Below, in pieces: positions 8,448 through 17,275 of a stretch of 64,000 nt of DNA. The DNA is from Tessaracoccus lapidicaptus (GTDB taxonomy: Bacteria; Actinomycetota; Actinomycetes; Propionibacteriales; Propionibacteriaceae), in the NCBI RefSeq assembly GCF_001693815.1, contig NZ_MBQD01000022.1:62001-126000 (forward strand), read 5' to 3'. The notes beneath the pieces are model-generated. The model was not told the DNA's origin. It did no database searches and worked only from the letters and a program-made list of their open reading frames with translations. How positions within the stretch are numbered: position 1 is the first letter of the stretch; each line of letters starts with the position of its first letter. Both the position numbers and the translations under genes were made by a program.

Positions 8448-9350
8448 ATGGAAGAGGCTCCACCGACGTGCTATCGCCATCCGGACCAGCCCACCCGGAT
8501 CACCTGCCAGCGGTGCGAGCGCCCCATCTGTCCCTCCTGCATGGTCCCCGGCGCTGTGGGGTTCCAGTGCCCGGAGTGCGTCTCGCAGGGCCACCGTGAG
8601 ACGCGACAGCTCCTGCTGCCCTACGGCGGCACGCGCGTCGGGAACCCGAAGGCGACCTCCGTCGCGCTCATCGCGATCAACGCGCTCGTCTGGGTCGCGG
8701 TCCTCCTCACCGGCGGCGCCTTCGGCACGCTCTACAACCTGCTTGCCCTGGTCCCGGAGGGCCTCTGTCCCGTGGGCGACCGCGTCCTGCTCACCGGACC
8801 GGCCGGATGCGCCGCCGAGGGCTACAGCTGGCTCCCCGGGGTGGCGACGGGGGCCCCGTGGCAGGTCCTGACGTCCGGCTTCACCCACGCCGCGGCCTGG
8901 CACCTCGGGTTCAACATGCTCGTGCTGTGGCTGCTCGGGCCCACCATCGAACAGGTGCTGGGCCGGGCCCGCTACCTGGCGGTCTACCTGGTGGCGCTGC
9001 TCGGCGGGTCGGCGGGCGTCATGCTCCTGTCCCAGCCCTACTCGTCGTCAGTGGGCGCCTCGGGCGCGATCTACGGGCTGATGGGCGCGCTGCTCCTCAT
9101 CGCGATCCGTCACAAGGGCGACGTCCGCGGCATCCTGTTCTGGCTCGGGCTGAACGTGGTGCTGTCGTTCACCTGGTCCGGCATCTCGTGGGAGGGACAC
9201 CTCGGCGGCCTGGCCGGCGGCATGGCCGCAGCCGCGATCATCATGTATCTGCCGAAGGGCCGACGGGGGCTGCAGTGGCCGCTGGTGGCCCTGCTGGCTG
9301 CGGTGTTCGTCGCGGTCATCGTCGCCCGGGCCATGCAACTCGCCCCCTGA
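8448..9350 (+). CDS. Rhomboid family intramembrane serine protease
   Basis: This 300-residue enzyme would cut transmembrane segments inside the membrane. The N-terminus is a B-box-like zinc finger (CYRHP, CQRC, CPSC, CPEC; residues 9-46), an arrangement common in actinobacterial rhomboids. The membrane domain follows with FTHAAAWHLGFNMLVLWLLG on loop 1, the catalytic serine in GASGAIYG (Ser205) and the catalytic histidine in WEGHLGGLAGG (His251). The ATG at 8448 lies 6 bases after a TACCCT -10 hexamer and has no ribosome binding site, so it is probably leaderless. The neighbouring M23 peptidase and YibE/F gene do not reveal its substrate. Confidence 0.95.
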   Translation: MEEAPPTCYRHPDQPTRITCQRCERPICPSCMVPGAVGFQCPECVSQGHRETRQLLLPYGGTRVGNPKATSVALIAINALVWVAVLLTGGAFGTLYNLLALVPEGLCPVGDRVLLTGPAGCAAEGYSWLPGVATGAPWQVLTSGFTHAAAWHLGFNMLVLWLLGPTIEQVLGRARYLAVYLVALLGGSAGVMLLSQPYSSSVGASGAIYGLMGALLLIAIRHKGDVRGILFWLGLNVVLSFTWSGISWEGHLGGLAGGMAAAAIIMYLPKGRRGLQWPLVALLAAVFVAVIVARAMQLAP

Positions 9351-9449
9351 CCCGCCGCAAACCCTGAAGGAATACTCAAGATTTATTAGGTTCCTCTCAG
9401 GAAGTCGCTTACCCTCGTAGGACCCCCGTACCGTGTCGAGGAGGAGCCT

Positions 9450-10577
9450 GTGCTGAGGAGACTGCTGGGAGCCGCCCTCGCGGCCATCGTCGTGGGCGTC
9501 CTGGGCGTGATCGCCACCCCCCGCGCCGAGGCGGCGTCGCTGCCGACCTTCCCGATGGCCCTTCCGGTGGGCTGGGGACTCACGGTGCAGGCCGGCGGCA
9601 CACACACGCTGTCCTCGGGCGTGCGGAGCTCGGTCGACCTCGGCGCCGCGGGAGGTGCCTCCATCCCGGTGGTCGCCGCCGCCGACGGGGTCGTGGTGCG
9701 CATCGGCGGCGCGGGGTCCTTCACCCGCTGCCACGTGACGATCGAGCACGAGGACGGGTGGCAGACCAAGTACTTCCACCTCAAGGCCATCCCGACCGGA
9801 CTCGTGGCGGGGCAGCGTGTGACGGCTGGCACCCAGCTCGGCATGACGGCCATGCCCGGCTCCGAGACCTGCGGCCGCGGCAGCTTCCGGCACGTGCACT
9901 TCATGCTCATGCGCAGCGGGGTCGAGGTTCCCATCAACGGCCTGTCGATCGGTGGCTACACCGTGCGCGACTACGGGGGCGCCTATTGCGGTTACTGGAC
10001 CCGCAACTCTGACGGCGCGGTCGTCGCCGATGCGCGGCGCACCTGCTACGCCGTGCCGAAGGTCGTCAACAACCTGATCAACCCCTCCACCCTGGCCGGC
10101 ACGAGCGAGGACGCCTCCCGCTCCGACGCTCGACCCGAGTTGGCGCCCGCCGACACCATCGACGCCGTCGCCCTCTACACCACCGAGGGCCTCCACACGG
10201 TCTCAGGCCGCTCGTGGCGCACCGAGTGCGAGCCCTACTCGCAGACCACCCGGTGCCGCACCGACATCTGGGCCTCGACCGTCCAGTCGGCTGGTGGCAC
10301 CCTCAGCGTGGTCGAGGGGTGGACGTTCAACAACCTCACCTACGTGGCCTCACCGCGGGCGCTGTGGGCGGGGAACCCCCTCGGTAACACCGGCAGCTGG
10401 ACCGCCGACGACGGGCGCAAGTGGCGCACGGAATGCGACACCGCCGTGACCGGCGGCAACGGGTGCCGGTCCTACACCTGGTCGAACGTGGCGGTGGCCG
10501 TGCCGAAGTCCGGCGGCGGCTACACCTACCGGTGGGAGTACAAGGAAGTGTTCAACAACATGGTCCGGTTCTCCTGA
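9450..10577 (+). CDS. Secreted M23 (LasA/beta-lytic-type) peptidase with two C-terminal repeats
   Basis: This is a 375-residue exported protein. Residues 1-28 form a signal peptide ending AEA. The metallopeptidase domain shows a zinc site of the LasA type: GGTH (His52), SSVDLGA (Asp63) and RHVHF (His148, His150), with His110 in YFHL as the likely catalytic residue. In this subtype the first histidine is farther from the aspartate than in the common HxxxD form. It should cut glycyl peptides or peptidoglycan cross-bridges. After a linker come two related segments of about 60 residues, each with GR-WRTEC and ending in FNN, each with a cysteine pair; they may bind the cell wall. The GTG start follows GAGGAGGA. 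Confidence 0.87.
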   Translation: MLRRLLGAALAAIVVGVLGVIATPRAEAASLPTFPMALPVGWGLTVQAGGTHTLSSGVRSSVDLGAAGGASIPVVAAADGVVVRIGGAGSFTRCHVTIEHEDGWQTKYFHLKAIPTGLVAGQRVTAGTQLGMTAMPGSETCGRGSFRHVHFMLMRSGVEVPINGLSIGGYTVRDYGGAYCGYWTRNSDGAVVADARRTCYAVPKVVNNLINPSTLAGTSEDASRSDARPELAPADTIDAVALYTTEGLHTVSGRSWRTECEPYSQTTRCRTDIWASTVQSAGGTLSVVEGWTFNNLTYVASPRALWAGNPLGNTGSWTADDGRKWRTECDTAVTGGNGCRSYTWSNVAVAVPKSGGGYTYRWEYKEVFNNMVRFS

Positions 10578-10622
10578 CCGGGCCCCCCGGGGGCCGGCGT
10601 CCCCGGTGGTAGGTTGCGGGAC

Positions 10623-11141
10623 ATGTCCGACGACCCGCACGACCAGCTCGACCCGGCCCTACGCCGGGCCCGCTATGGAGGCGGCGACGGGGACCGCTTC
10701 GTCGGGCTCTGGCTCTCCATCATGGTGGCGGCGCGCCAGCTGAAGCTCACGCCGTCGCTCGCCGGGGTGCGCCGCACGCTCGACAGCTTCTTCCGGTCGC
10801 GGGACCTGCGGGCCGCTCTCGATGCCGTGGGCGAGGCGCCGGTCGTCGACCAGCTGCGCGACGCGGCCACGGTCTACTTCCAGACCTTCCTCACCGACCC
10901 GAACTACTCGTCGGTCGTGTGGGGGATGAACCGGCTCCAGCCCGACCAGCTCCGGGCCAAGGCCGCCAAGGACGCGGCCCAGATGCTGGTGGCGCTGGTG
11001 GGGAGCCGCGCCGGGGGTCTCAGTGCGTCCCTTCCTGCCGTGCTCATCGACGGCTTCGTCGAGGTGTTCGGCGAGCCTGGCCGCGAGGCGCTCCGCGCGG
11101 CCGCGGCCACCAGGCAGTCCCTGTCCGGGCTGACGATCTGA
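10623..11141 (+). CDS. Conserved-looking hypothetical protein
   Basis: This 172-residue cytosolic-looking protein was not recognised. It is rich in Ala, Arg, Leu and Asp and appears largely helical: an amphipathic stretch with SLAGVRRTLDSFFRSRDLRA, then QLRDAATVYFQTFLTDPNYSS and a C-terminal helix FVEVFGEPGREALRAAAATR. No cysteines, signal peptide or membrane segment are visible. The ATG at 10623 is preferred over one three codons upstream because a TAGGTT -10 hexamer (10610-10615) ends 7 bases before it, giving a leaderless mRNA. The gene ends one base before the stop of the convergent LysM-BTAD gene. Confidence 0.65.
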   Translation: MSDDPHDQLDPALRRARYGGGDGDRFVGLWLSIMVAARQLKLTPSLAGVRRTLDSFFRSRDLRAALDAVGEAPVVDQLRDAATVYFQTFLTDPNYSSVVWGMNRLQPDQLRAKAAKDAAQMLVALVGSRAGGLSASLPAVLIDGFVEVFGEPGREALRAAAATRQSLSGLTI

Positions 11142-13790
11142 TCAGTCGGCCGCCGGCGCCGCCCGCCGGGCCGGCGCGCTGTGCAGTGCCAGCTGGATGC
11201 GGCGCGCGAGAGCCGGGGCAAGATCCCGACCCGCCGCCCGCGCCGCCCGGGTGAGGCGCAGGGTGGCCTGGTCGGCCTCTGCCCACCGCCCCGCCCTGGC
11301 GTGCGCCAGGATCTCGCGCGCTGCCAGCTCGTCGTCGTCCGGGGCGGCCAGGCGCCCCCTGCCGACGGCCCAGAGCGCCAGGTCGACGTCTGACCGCTCC
11401 AGGGCGCGATCCGCCAGGACGCACGCCGCGTCCACGATCATCGCCGTCATGTCGGCGCGAACCTGGTGGGCCCAGACCCATTGGAAGGCGAAGCTTCCCA
11501 GCGGCTCGCCCCGGACCATGCCCAGAGCCTCGGCCAGCGCGTGGTCCGACGACACAGACACCCCGCCGCCGAGCACAGCGCGGAACCGCTCCCAGTCCGA
11601 CGTCACCCGCTCGTCGAGCGCGACGCGCCCGGAGTAGGCGTCAGGGAGGTAGTTGGCTCCGTCCGCGTCGGTGCCGAGCCAGCCCCGGAGCCGCGACATG
11701 TTCGAGCGTCGGGTGGGCTCGGCGACCAGCAGCGAGCGCGTCATGGCCGAGGGGGTGCTGCCCGGGTGCTCCAGCAGCCAGGCGCAGTACTCCAGACACT
11801 GGCCCACCGCACGGGACGGCTTCGGGCCCGCCGCGCCCTCGAGGGTGACGTCGCCGAGGAGCAGCAGGGTGGGGTGGTCCGGAGCGGGAGGCGGCGGTGG
11901 CATGTCGGGGGACTCCTCGGGCGCGGAGTGGAGAGGGAGCGGGGTGATGTTGCCGGTGTGCTCCGGCCACCACGGGGCGGGCTGGGTCTCGGTGGTGCCG
12001 GTCAGGTGGAACAGGCCGAGGAGCGCCCGCTTGGCGGGCCGCTGCAGAAGTTGCGGCGCGAAGGTGAGGCCGTCCCAGCGCCCCTCGGCGGCCGCGACGT
12101 CGACCACAGCGGCACGGATGTGGGGCGGCGCGGCTGCAGCGACCAGCACGGAGACGCCGACGTCGCCGAGTGCGAGCGCATCGCCGAGCGCATCGAACTG
12201 CACCGCTGAGATCGGCGTCGGGAACACGACGACGGTGGGCTCGAACGCTGTCGCGGTGTCCGGGTCCGCCCGGAGCGTCTGCACCGACGCCTGACCCATC
12301 GCCAGCCGTCGCTCGGAGCACGTGCGCGCGAGCGTGGCCAGCCCCTCGTCCACGGTCCCGATCGCCGTCACGCGCGGATCGTCCAGCGAGTCGGACCAGT
12401 CGTGGCCTCCGACGATCGTCACGCGCACGGCCTCGGCCCACGTTCCGCACACCAGCCCCGTGATCGCCGCCGCGATCGCCGCCTCGGATTCGGGGCCCGT
12501 GACGACGGTGGCCCGCTCCTTCTCGAGGTCCAGCAGGACCGGCTCGCCGCCCGGCCTCCAGCCCAGGACGAGCGTCGTGGCCGCGGGGTCCGTGGGCAGC
12601 GCGGCGGCGCCGTGAGCGCGCCCCGCGAGCGCGGTCCAGAATCGGGTGAGCTCCTCCGAGCCGGGGATGATGCGCCGACCCACCGCCCGGCCGAGTACCT
12701 GCAGCCGCCGTCGGGTGGCGAGCCCCGCGAGGATGCCCGCGGCAGTCAGGGCGCCCAGGGAACCGAGCAGCGCGTCCGACGCGTCCTGGTCTGCGGACAG
12801 GGGAGCGGAGCCGCCATCCGTTCCGGCGGTGTTCGCGGCGCCCGGCTCCCCCTGGACGGCCACCGTGGGTCCGGGTGCCGTCGGAGCGGGCGCCGACGCC
12901 GCGGGGTCCTGCGCCCGCGTGTCCGGGCGGCCCGCGCCGTCTCCCGGCTGGGGGACCTCTGCGACGCTGGGGGCGGGCTGGGAGGGGGCTGCCGTGTCGG
13001 GCGGGATGTCGGTGGCCACGTCGCTGCGGGCGACAGGGGCATCGGCGCCGGGCACGACCAGCCGCCAGCCGACGTCGATCACGTCCGGGTCGTCGACCCG
13101 GGCCCGGTTTGCGCTGTGGATCTCGGGCCACCGCTCGCCGTCACCGAGTTCCCGCTCCGCAATGCTCCACAGGGTGTCCCCGGCCTCGACGGTGACCACC
13201 GCATCGACGGCGGGGGCGGGGAGCAGGAGCGTCGCGCCTGGGCTGAGGGCGGACGCCTCGGAGAGACCGTCGTTGAGGGCCACGATGTCGCGCCATCGCT
13301 CACCCGCGCCCAGTTCGCGTTCGGCGACGGTCCACAGCTCGTCGCCGGGTTGGACGAGATAGCGCCGCGCTGCATCCGGCGCCTGGCCGGGGGCGGCGAC
13401 GCCTGCGGCGGCCGCTCCGCTCACCACGTGGTGGACCACCGGGCCAGTGTCGGCGGCCGCGACGGTTGGCGCGGCAGCGGCCGCAGCCACCAGCGCCGCG
13501 ATCGCCGGCCGCAGCCACCCGGTGCCCGGGAGGTGGATCCTGATGCGCTGCCGGCTGACCACGGCGACGATCTCAGCGACGGCGGTGACGGCCACCACGG
13601 CCCAGGCGAGCCATCCGATTCCGCTGAGGAGTGCAAGCACGGTGCGGCTGTCCAACGCGACGAGCAGCGCGGTGCGCCAATCCGCCGTGATCAGGTCTCC
13701 CGCGTTGCCGACCGCGAGCAGGAACCATGGGACGCCGACGAGCAGCCCCGCCAACGCGGCGGCGGCGGCGATGGCCCGGATGAATCTCAT
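11142..13790 (-). CDS. Large membrane protein with two LysM domains and a C-terminal BTAD-like domain
   Basis: This 882-residue protein has three hydrophobic segments in residues 1-113, two LysM peptidoglycan-binding domains (about 144-191 and 198-247, each with GDxLWxxAERELG), an Ala/Pro-rich linker to about 335, another membrane-like segment near 345-365, and then about 500 residues of presumed cytoplasmic sequence. The last 140 residues look like a BTAD helical domain as in SARP regulators and follow a winged-helix-like segment (SRAVGQCLEYCAWLLEHPG). Related LysM/BTAD proteins accompany actinobacterial Tad loci. It is the last gene of the Tad operon, 22 bp after the Flp-like pilin. It may anchor the pilus machine to the wall or transmit an envelope signal; both are inferences. 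Confidence 0.8.
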   Translation of the reverse strand: MRFIRAIAAAAALAGLLVGVPWFLLAVGNAGDLITADWRTALLVALDSRTVLALLSGIGWLAWAVVAVTAVAEIVAVVSRQRIRIHLPGTGWLRPAIAALVAAAAAAPTVAAADTGPVVHHVVSGAAAAGVAAPGQAPDAARRYLVQPGDELWTVAERELGAGERWRDIVALNDGLSEASALSPGATLLLPAPAVDAVVTVEAGDTLWSIAERELGDGERWPEIHSANRARVDDPDVIDVGWRLVVPGADAPVARSDVATDIPPDTAAPSQPAPSVAEVPQPGDGAGRPDTRAQDPAASAPAPTAPGPTVAVQGEPGAANTAGTDGGSAPLSADQDASDALLGSLGALTAAGILAGLATRRRLQVLGRAVGRRIIPGSEELTRFWTALAGRAHGAAALPTDPAATTLVLGWRPGGEPVLLDLEKERATVVTGPESEAAIAAAITGLVCGTWAEAVRVTIVGGHDWSDSLDDPRVTAIGTVDEGLATLARTCSERRLAMGQASVQTLRADPDTATAFEPTVVVFPTPISAVQFDALGDALALGDVGVSVLVAAAAPPHIRAAVVDVAAAEGRWDGLTFAPQLLQRPAKRALLGLFHLTGTTETQPAPWWPEHTGNITPLPLHSAPEESPDMPPPPPAPDHPTLLLLGDVTLEGAAGPKPSRAVGQCLEYCAWLLEHPGSTPSAMTRSLLVAEPTRRSNMSRLRGWLGTDADGANYLPDAYSGRVALDERVTSDWERFRAVLGGGVSVSSDHALAEALGMVRGEPLGSFAFQWVWAHQVRADMTAMIVDAACVLADRALERSDVDLALWAVGRGRLAAPDDDELAAREILAHARAGRWAEADQATLRLTRAARAAGRDLAPALARRIQLALHSAPARRAAPAAD

Positions 13791-13812
13791 GGTGTCCTCC
13801 TCGCGCGCCGCG

Positions 13813-14004
13813 TCAACGGGGCAGGCGATCCGAGACGTAGGCGGTGATGACGGTGATGATGACGAGGGCCACCGCGGCGGCGCCGGCCAGCAGGATGGCG
13901 TTCTCGGTGCTCTGGCTGAGGCCGCGCTCGTCGCGGTGGCGCAGCTGGGCGTGCGGGTACTGCAGGGAGACGAGCGTCCCGATGAGCTGATGGATCGTGG
14001 TCAT
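13813..14004 (-). CDS. Short Flp-like pilin
   Basis: A 63-residue protein with an N-terminal leader of about 28 residues, then RDERGLSQSTENAILLAGAA, running into one hydrophobic helix and a short charged tail. This resembles class III Flp prepilins, which are cleaved after Gly a few residues before a conserved Glu; here the Glu is six residues after the Gly rather than five, and Asn replaces the usual Tyr. Position between tadC and the LysM-BTAD gene supports the role. The start at 14004 is fixed by an AGGAGG ribosome binding site; the frame extends upstream but without signals. No prepilin peptidase is encoded nearby. Confidence 0.75.
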   Translation of the reverse strand: MTTIHQLIGTLVSLQYPHAQLRHRDERGLSQSTENAILLAGAAAVALVIITVITAYVSDRLPR

Positions 14005-14053
14005 GGTGTCCTCCTGGTGGTCAGTCTTGCGGGTGGTGGGGTCATATCCGGGG

Positions 14054-14095
14054 TTATGCACAGCTCCACGGGTATCGCGCGGCGAGTTGTCCACA
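14054..14095. promoter_or_regulatory. DnaA-box-like pair in the tadC-flp gap
   Basis: The 111-bp gap between tadC and the Flp-like gene contains an exact TTGTCCACA (14087-14095) and a near match TTATGCACA (14054-14062). The gap is unusually large for this otherwise overlapping operon, so it may also hold a separate promoter for the pilin, but no clear -35/-10 pair was found. Confidence 0.4.
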
Positions 14096-14115
14096 TGTGC
14101 CGATTGCTCTTGACA

Positions 14116-14988
14116 TCACGTGCCGAGCAGGGTGAGCAAAGGCGGGATAAGGAGCGCGAGGCCGAGGATCATGGCCGGGATCGTCATCCACAGAGTCATC
14201 GCCTCGCTGGCCTCCTGGGCGGCGGCGCGCTGCGCGTTGAGATGGGCGTCGCGGAGCTCCCGTACCCGGGCCTGCAGCACCTCGGCCAGCCCGGCGCCCT
14301 GCTCCTCGAGCTGCATGACGTCGGCGAAGTCGGCCAGCTCCGGGACGTTCCATTCCCGCGCGACGTCCCGCAGTTCGTTCCAGGGCTGGGTCTGTTCCAT
14401 CCTCGCCCGCTCAAGGCCCACGGCGATCCGCTGGAACAGCGGCGCACCGGAGATCGCGGCCGCGTTGGCGGCGGCCTGAGCGGCGGAGGAGTTGGCGAGC
14501 CGTTCCAGGACCACCAGGTCGAAGAAGGTGTGGATGCCGTCGGTGGCCGCGCGACGCTCCTGCTCCGCGCCACCCCGGAGCCGCACATCCGCCACGAAGT
14601 ACCCCAGCGTTCCGCCGATGAGGGCCGCTGCAAGCGGCGCCGGGCCGACGGCGTTGCCCAGCGCCCACTGCGTCGCGGCCCACACCGTCGGCAGCCCGAC
14701 GCCCGCGCCCGTCCAGACGAGCTTCTCCACGAAGAAGTCCCCCACGCTGCGGCCCTGCATGAGCAGCAGCTGCTGCTGCCGCGCCGTGAGCGGCAGGCGG
14801 AGCCTCCGCTGCAGGCGCCCGGCCACGCCCTCAACGCCGCCCGCCGTGGCCGCCGGCCCGGCGGTGTCGCGCCGCTCGAGGGCCGCCAGGGCGTCGCCCA
14901 GCCGTACCGGGGCGGCGAAGAGCCCGCGGACCATGAGCGTCAGTCCCAGGCCGGCGACCATCCCGCTGACGATGGCGGCGCCGATCAT
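14116..14988 (-). CDS. tadC: Tad pilus membrane protein TadC-like (type II secretion F family)
   Basis: This 290-residue protein has hydrophobic helices at both ends (an N-terminal IVSGMVAGLGLTLMV and a C-terminal IPAMILGLALLIPPLLTLL) and a cytoplasmic T2SSF-type domain between them with FFDLVVLERLANSSAAQAAANAA and LEEQGAGLAEVLQARVRELRDAH, the paired helical bundle of the family. TadB and TadC form the inner-membrane platform of the pilus machine. Its ATG overlaps the tadB stop by four bases (ATGA), so the two are coupled. Confidence 0.88.
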   Translation of the reverse strand: MIGAAIVSGMVAGLGLTLMVRGLFAAPVRLGDALAALERRDTAGPAATAGGVEGVAGRLQRRLRLPLTARQQQLLLMQGRSVGDFFVEKLVWTGAGVGLPTVWAATQWALGNAVGPAPLAAALIGGTLGYFVADVRLRGGAEQERRAATDGIHTFFDLVVLERLANSSAAQAAANAAAISGAPLFQRIAVGLERARMEQTQPWNELRDVAREWNVPELADFADVMQLEEQGAGLAEVLQARVRELRDAHLNAQRAAAQEASEAMTLWMTIPAMILGLALLIPPLLTLLGT

Positions 14989-15842
14989 GCCGCGCTCCGC
15001 AGGAAGCGGGGCGCCGGCGCGGGGATGGTCATGCGCCGAAGCACCACCAGGCAGCCGAGGTAGGCGGCCGCGAGCACCGCGGCCAGCACCTGACCCAAGG
15101 GTGTGGAGTACGGCGCGAAGAACTGCGGGTTGAGCAGCAGCGCGCCCAGCAGCACACCCAGGGTGATGAAGGTCACCTGGCGGACCACGACCCGGGGTTT
15201 CGCGCGCTCAGCCGATACCTCACGCAGGGCCGCCAGCCGGGCCTGGATGCTGTCCGAGACCGCGCCGAGCGTGGCGCGGGCACCTGCCCCGCCCTTCGCG
15301 GAGGCGATGGCGAGCGCTGCGACGACGGCGTCGGCATCCGCGGAGGCCAGTTCGTCGGCCAGGGCGAAGAGGGCCTCTCTCGTGTGCCATCGCTGGTCCA
15401 TGCGGGTGCAGAGCCGGGACACGGGCTCGTTCAGGACAGGGGAGACCTGGTGGCGCGTGGCGAAGATGGCGTCGCGGATGGACTTGCCCGACGACAGCGA
15501 CGTTCCGATCAGGCGCACCCACCGGTCCAGCGCTGCCAGGACCTCCACCTCGCGGTTCGCGGGAGCGCTGAGCAGGAGCGGCACGCCCACGGTGACGGCG
15601 GGGACCAGGATCAGGGCGAGCGCCCATCCCGTGATGATCGCCACGGCGAGCGTCGCCGCCGCGACGCCCCCGAACCACCAGCGCCGCGACCGTGGCAGCG
15701 CCGTCCACCGCTGGCGCGATCTTGTCCACAGGCCTGTGGATGACTGTGTGGACGGCCGCACCGAGCTGCGCGCACCCAGCAGGACGAGCAGAACCCCGAG
15801 CCCCACCGTGGACCCCGCCGCGGCGGCGAGGATCACGTCCAT
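14985..15842 (-). CDS. tadB: Tad pilus membrane protein TadB-like (type II secretion F family)
   Basis: This 285-residue protein has an N-terminal membrane helix (MDVILAAAAGSTVGLGVLLV), a second hydrophobic pair near residues 50-90, a cytoplasmic helical domain with IGTSLSSGKSIRDAIFAT and LASADADAVVAALAIASAKGGAG, and two C-terminal helices. This is the usual TadB layout. The start at 15842 lies inside the 3' end of tadA (10-base overlap); the longer open frame upstream is tadA shadow. The coding sequence contains a local run of DnaA-box-like words at 15722-15752, including an exact TTGTCCACA. Confidence 0.88.
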   Translation of the reverse strand: MDVILAAAAGSTVGLGVLLVLLGARSSVRPSTQSSTGLWTRSRQRWTALPRSRRWWFGGVAAATLAVAIITGWALALILVPAVTVGVPLLLSAPANREVEVLAALDRWVRLIGTSLSSGKSIRDAIFATRHQVSPVLNEPVSRLCTRMDQRWHTREALFALADELASADADAVVAALAIASAKGGAGARATLGAVSDSIQARLAALREVSAERAKPRVVVRQVTFITLGVLLGALLLNPQFFAPYSTPLGQVLAAVLAAAYLGCLVVLRRMTIPAPAPRFLRSAA

Positions 15843-17275
15843 GACCCGCTCCGGTCGAACTGGGCCAGTTCTGCCGCCATGGTGGCCTCGGGCTGGAACA
15901 CCTCGACCCCCGACGCCCCGGGAGCCCGGTAGACGAGGTGCGTGACCGGACGGCCCGCCTCGACCGCGCCGGTCAGCTGTCGGACCTCCGAGACGTATCG
16001 CGTCCGTACCCCGCCGCGCCACGCGTCGTCCTGCAGCGTCACGTGCACGATGAAGTGGAGGTGGTGCGCGATCTGGTGCATGGCGTCGTCGACGCTGAGT
16101 ACCCGGCCCTGCGCGACGCGGGCGGCCAGCCGGTCGATGGTGGACGACGCCGAGTGGGAGTGCGTCGTGGCGAGGCAGCCGGCACCGGACTGCATGGCCT
16201 CGAACATCGCCCCTGCCTCGGAGCCGCGCACCTCTCCGACGACGATGCGGGCGAGGTTCTGGCGCAGGGCCTCTGGGATGAGGTCCGCGACCGTGTAGGA
16301 GCCGACGCTGGCACCGCCCGAGGTCTCGCCCATGCCCACCCTCGCCTGCAGAGCCAGGATGTTGCGACGGTGCCCGAGCAGGTGGGTGAGCAGCTCGTAG
16401 TCGGTCTCCAGCGTGCCGAAGCGCTCGGAGGGATGGATGGCGGCGATGAGCGCGCGCAGCAGCGTCGTCTTCCCGGCGCCCTGGTCCCCGGAGATGACGA
16501 TGGACTTGCGGGCCAGGACCGCCGAGCGCAGGAGCCGGGCCACAGGGTGGGGCAGCATGCCGTCGGTCGCCAGGTCGTCGAGGGTGACGTCGGTCAGCAG
16601 GTGCTGCCGGATGACCACGCTCGGCCGGAAGGACAGGCCGAAGCCGATGGCGTGGAGCCGGAACCGGTCGCCGAGTGCCAGCGTCATCGTGGGGTGCACG
16701 TCGTCGAACGGCCTGGGTGGGGTCGCGGTCTCGCCGAGGAACCGGATGGCGTCGACCAGCTCCTCGTCGGTGTCGGCGACCGGCGGGTGGCTCTCGCGAT
16801 GGCCGTCGCCGTACTGCACGGTGACCGTGTCGCAGCCGTGGATCTCGATGTTCTCCGCGTCGGGGATCTCGAACAGCGGCTGCAGCCGTCCGTATCCGAA
16901 TATGGCGCTCTCGACGGCGTCGGCGTAGCGCGTCTCCAGGTGGAGCGGCCAGAGCGCCTCACCCGCCTCGTTGAGCCGCTGGGCGCGGGCGTGGACGACG
17001 CTGCGGATGATCGCGCGCCCCTGTGCCCGCCGGTCCGCGTCCGGCATCGGCTGTCCCCGGCCGGCCTGCCACTCGCCGGCCGCGCGGGTGATGAGCTCGA
17101 CGGCCTCGCGGCGGAGCCCGACGACGACCTGCCAGTCGACGTCCGCGGGTGCCTGGGGCTGGGTACCCGCGCGCCGCGGTGCGGGAGGCGGGGCCGCCGG
17201 CAGGTGCGCCTCGTCGGGGGCCAGACCCAGCCGTCCCAGGGCCCCGGACAGGGGCGGGAGCTGGCCGAGCGTCAT
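15833..17275 (-). CDS. tadA: Tad pilus secretion ATPase TadA/CpaF
   Basis: This 480-residue hexameric ATPase powers pilin assembly. The N-terminal third has the CpaF-type segment IFGYGRLQPLFEIPDAENIEI. Walker A is ISGDQGAGKTTLLRAL near residue 265, followed by the Asp box ERFGTLETDYELLTHL, the Walker B region RIVVGEVRGSEA and the His box LATTHSHSASSTIDRLA. All catalytic parts look intact. The gene overlaps the TadZ-like gene upstream (ATGA, 17272-17275) and tadB downstream. Confidence 0.93.
   Translation of the reverse strand: MTLGQLPPLSGALGRLGLAPDEAHLPAAPPPAPRRAGTQPQAPADVDWQVVVGLRREAVELITRAAGEWQAGRGQPMPDADRRAQGRAIIRSVVHARAQRLNEAGEALWPLHLETRYADAVESAIFGYGRLQPLFEIPDAENIEIHGCDTVTVQYGDGHRESHPPVADTDEELVDAIRFLGETATPPRPFDDVHPTMTLALGDRFRLHAIGFGLSFRPSVVIRQHLLTDVTLDDLATDGMLPHPVARLLRSAVLARKSIVISGDQGAGKTTLLRALIAAIHPSERFGTLETDYELLTHLLGHRRNILALQARVGMGETSGGASVGSYTVADLIPEALRQNLARIVVGEVRGSEAGAMFEAMQSGAGCLATTHSHSASSTIDRLAARVAQGRVLSVDDAMHQIAHHLHFIVHVTLQDDAWRGGVRTRYVSEVRQLTGAVEAGRPVTHLVYRAPGASGVEVFQPEATMAAELAQFDRSGSWT

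Noticed and set aside
9363-9403. Inverted repeat CCTGAAGGAA...TTCCTCTCAGG after the rhomboid gene
   Set aside because: The arms are imperfect (one missing base) and the stem would be weak, so neither a terminator nor an operator could be supported.
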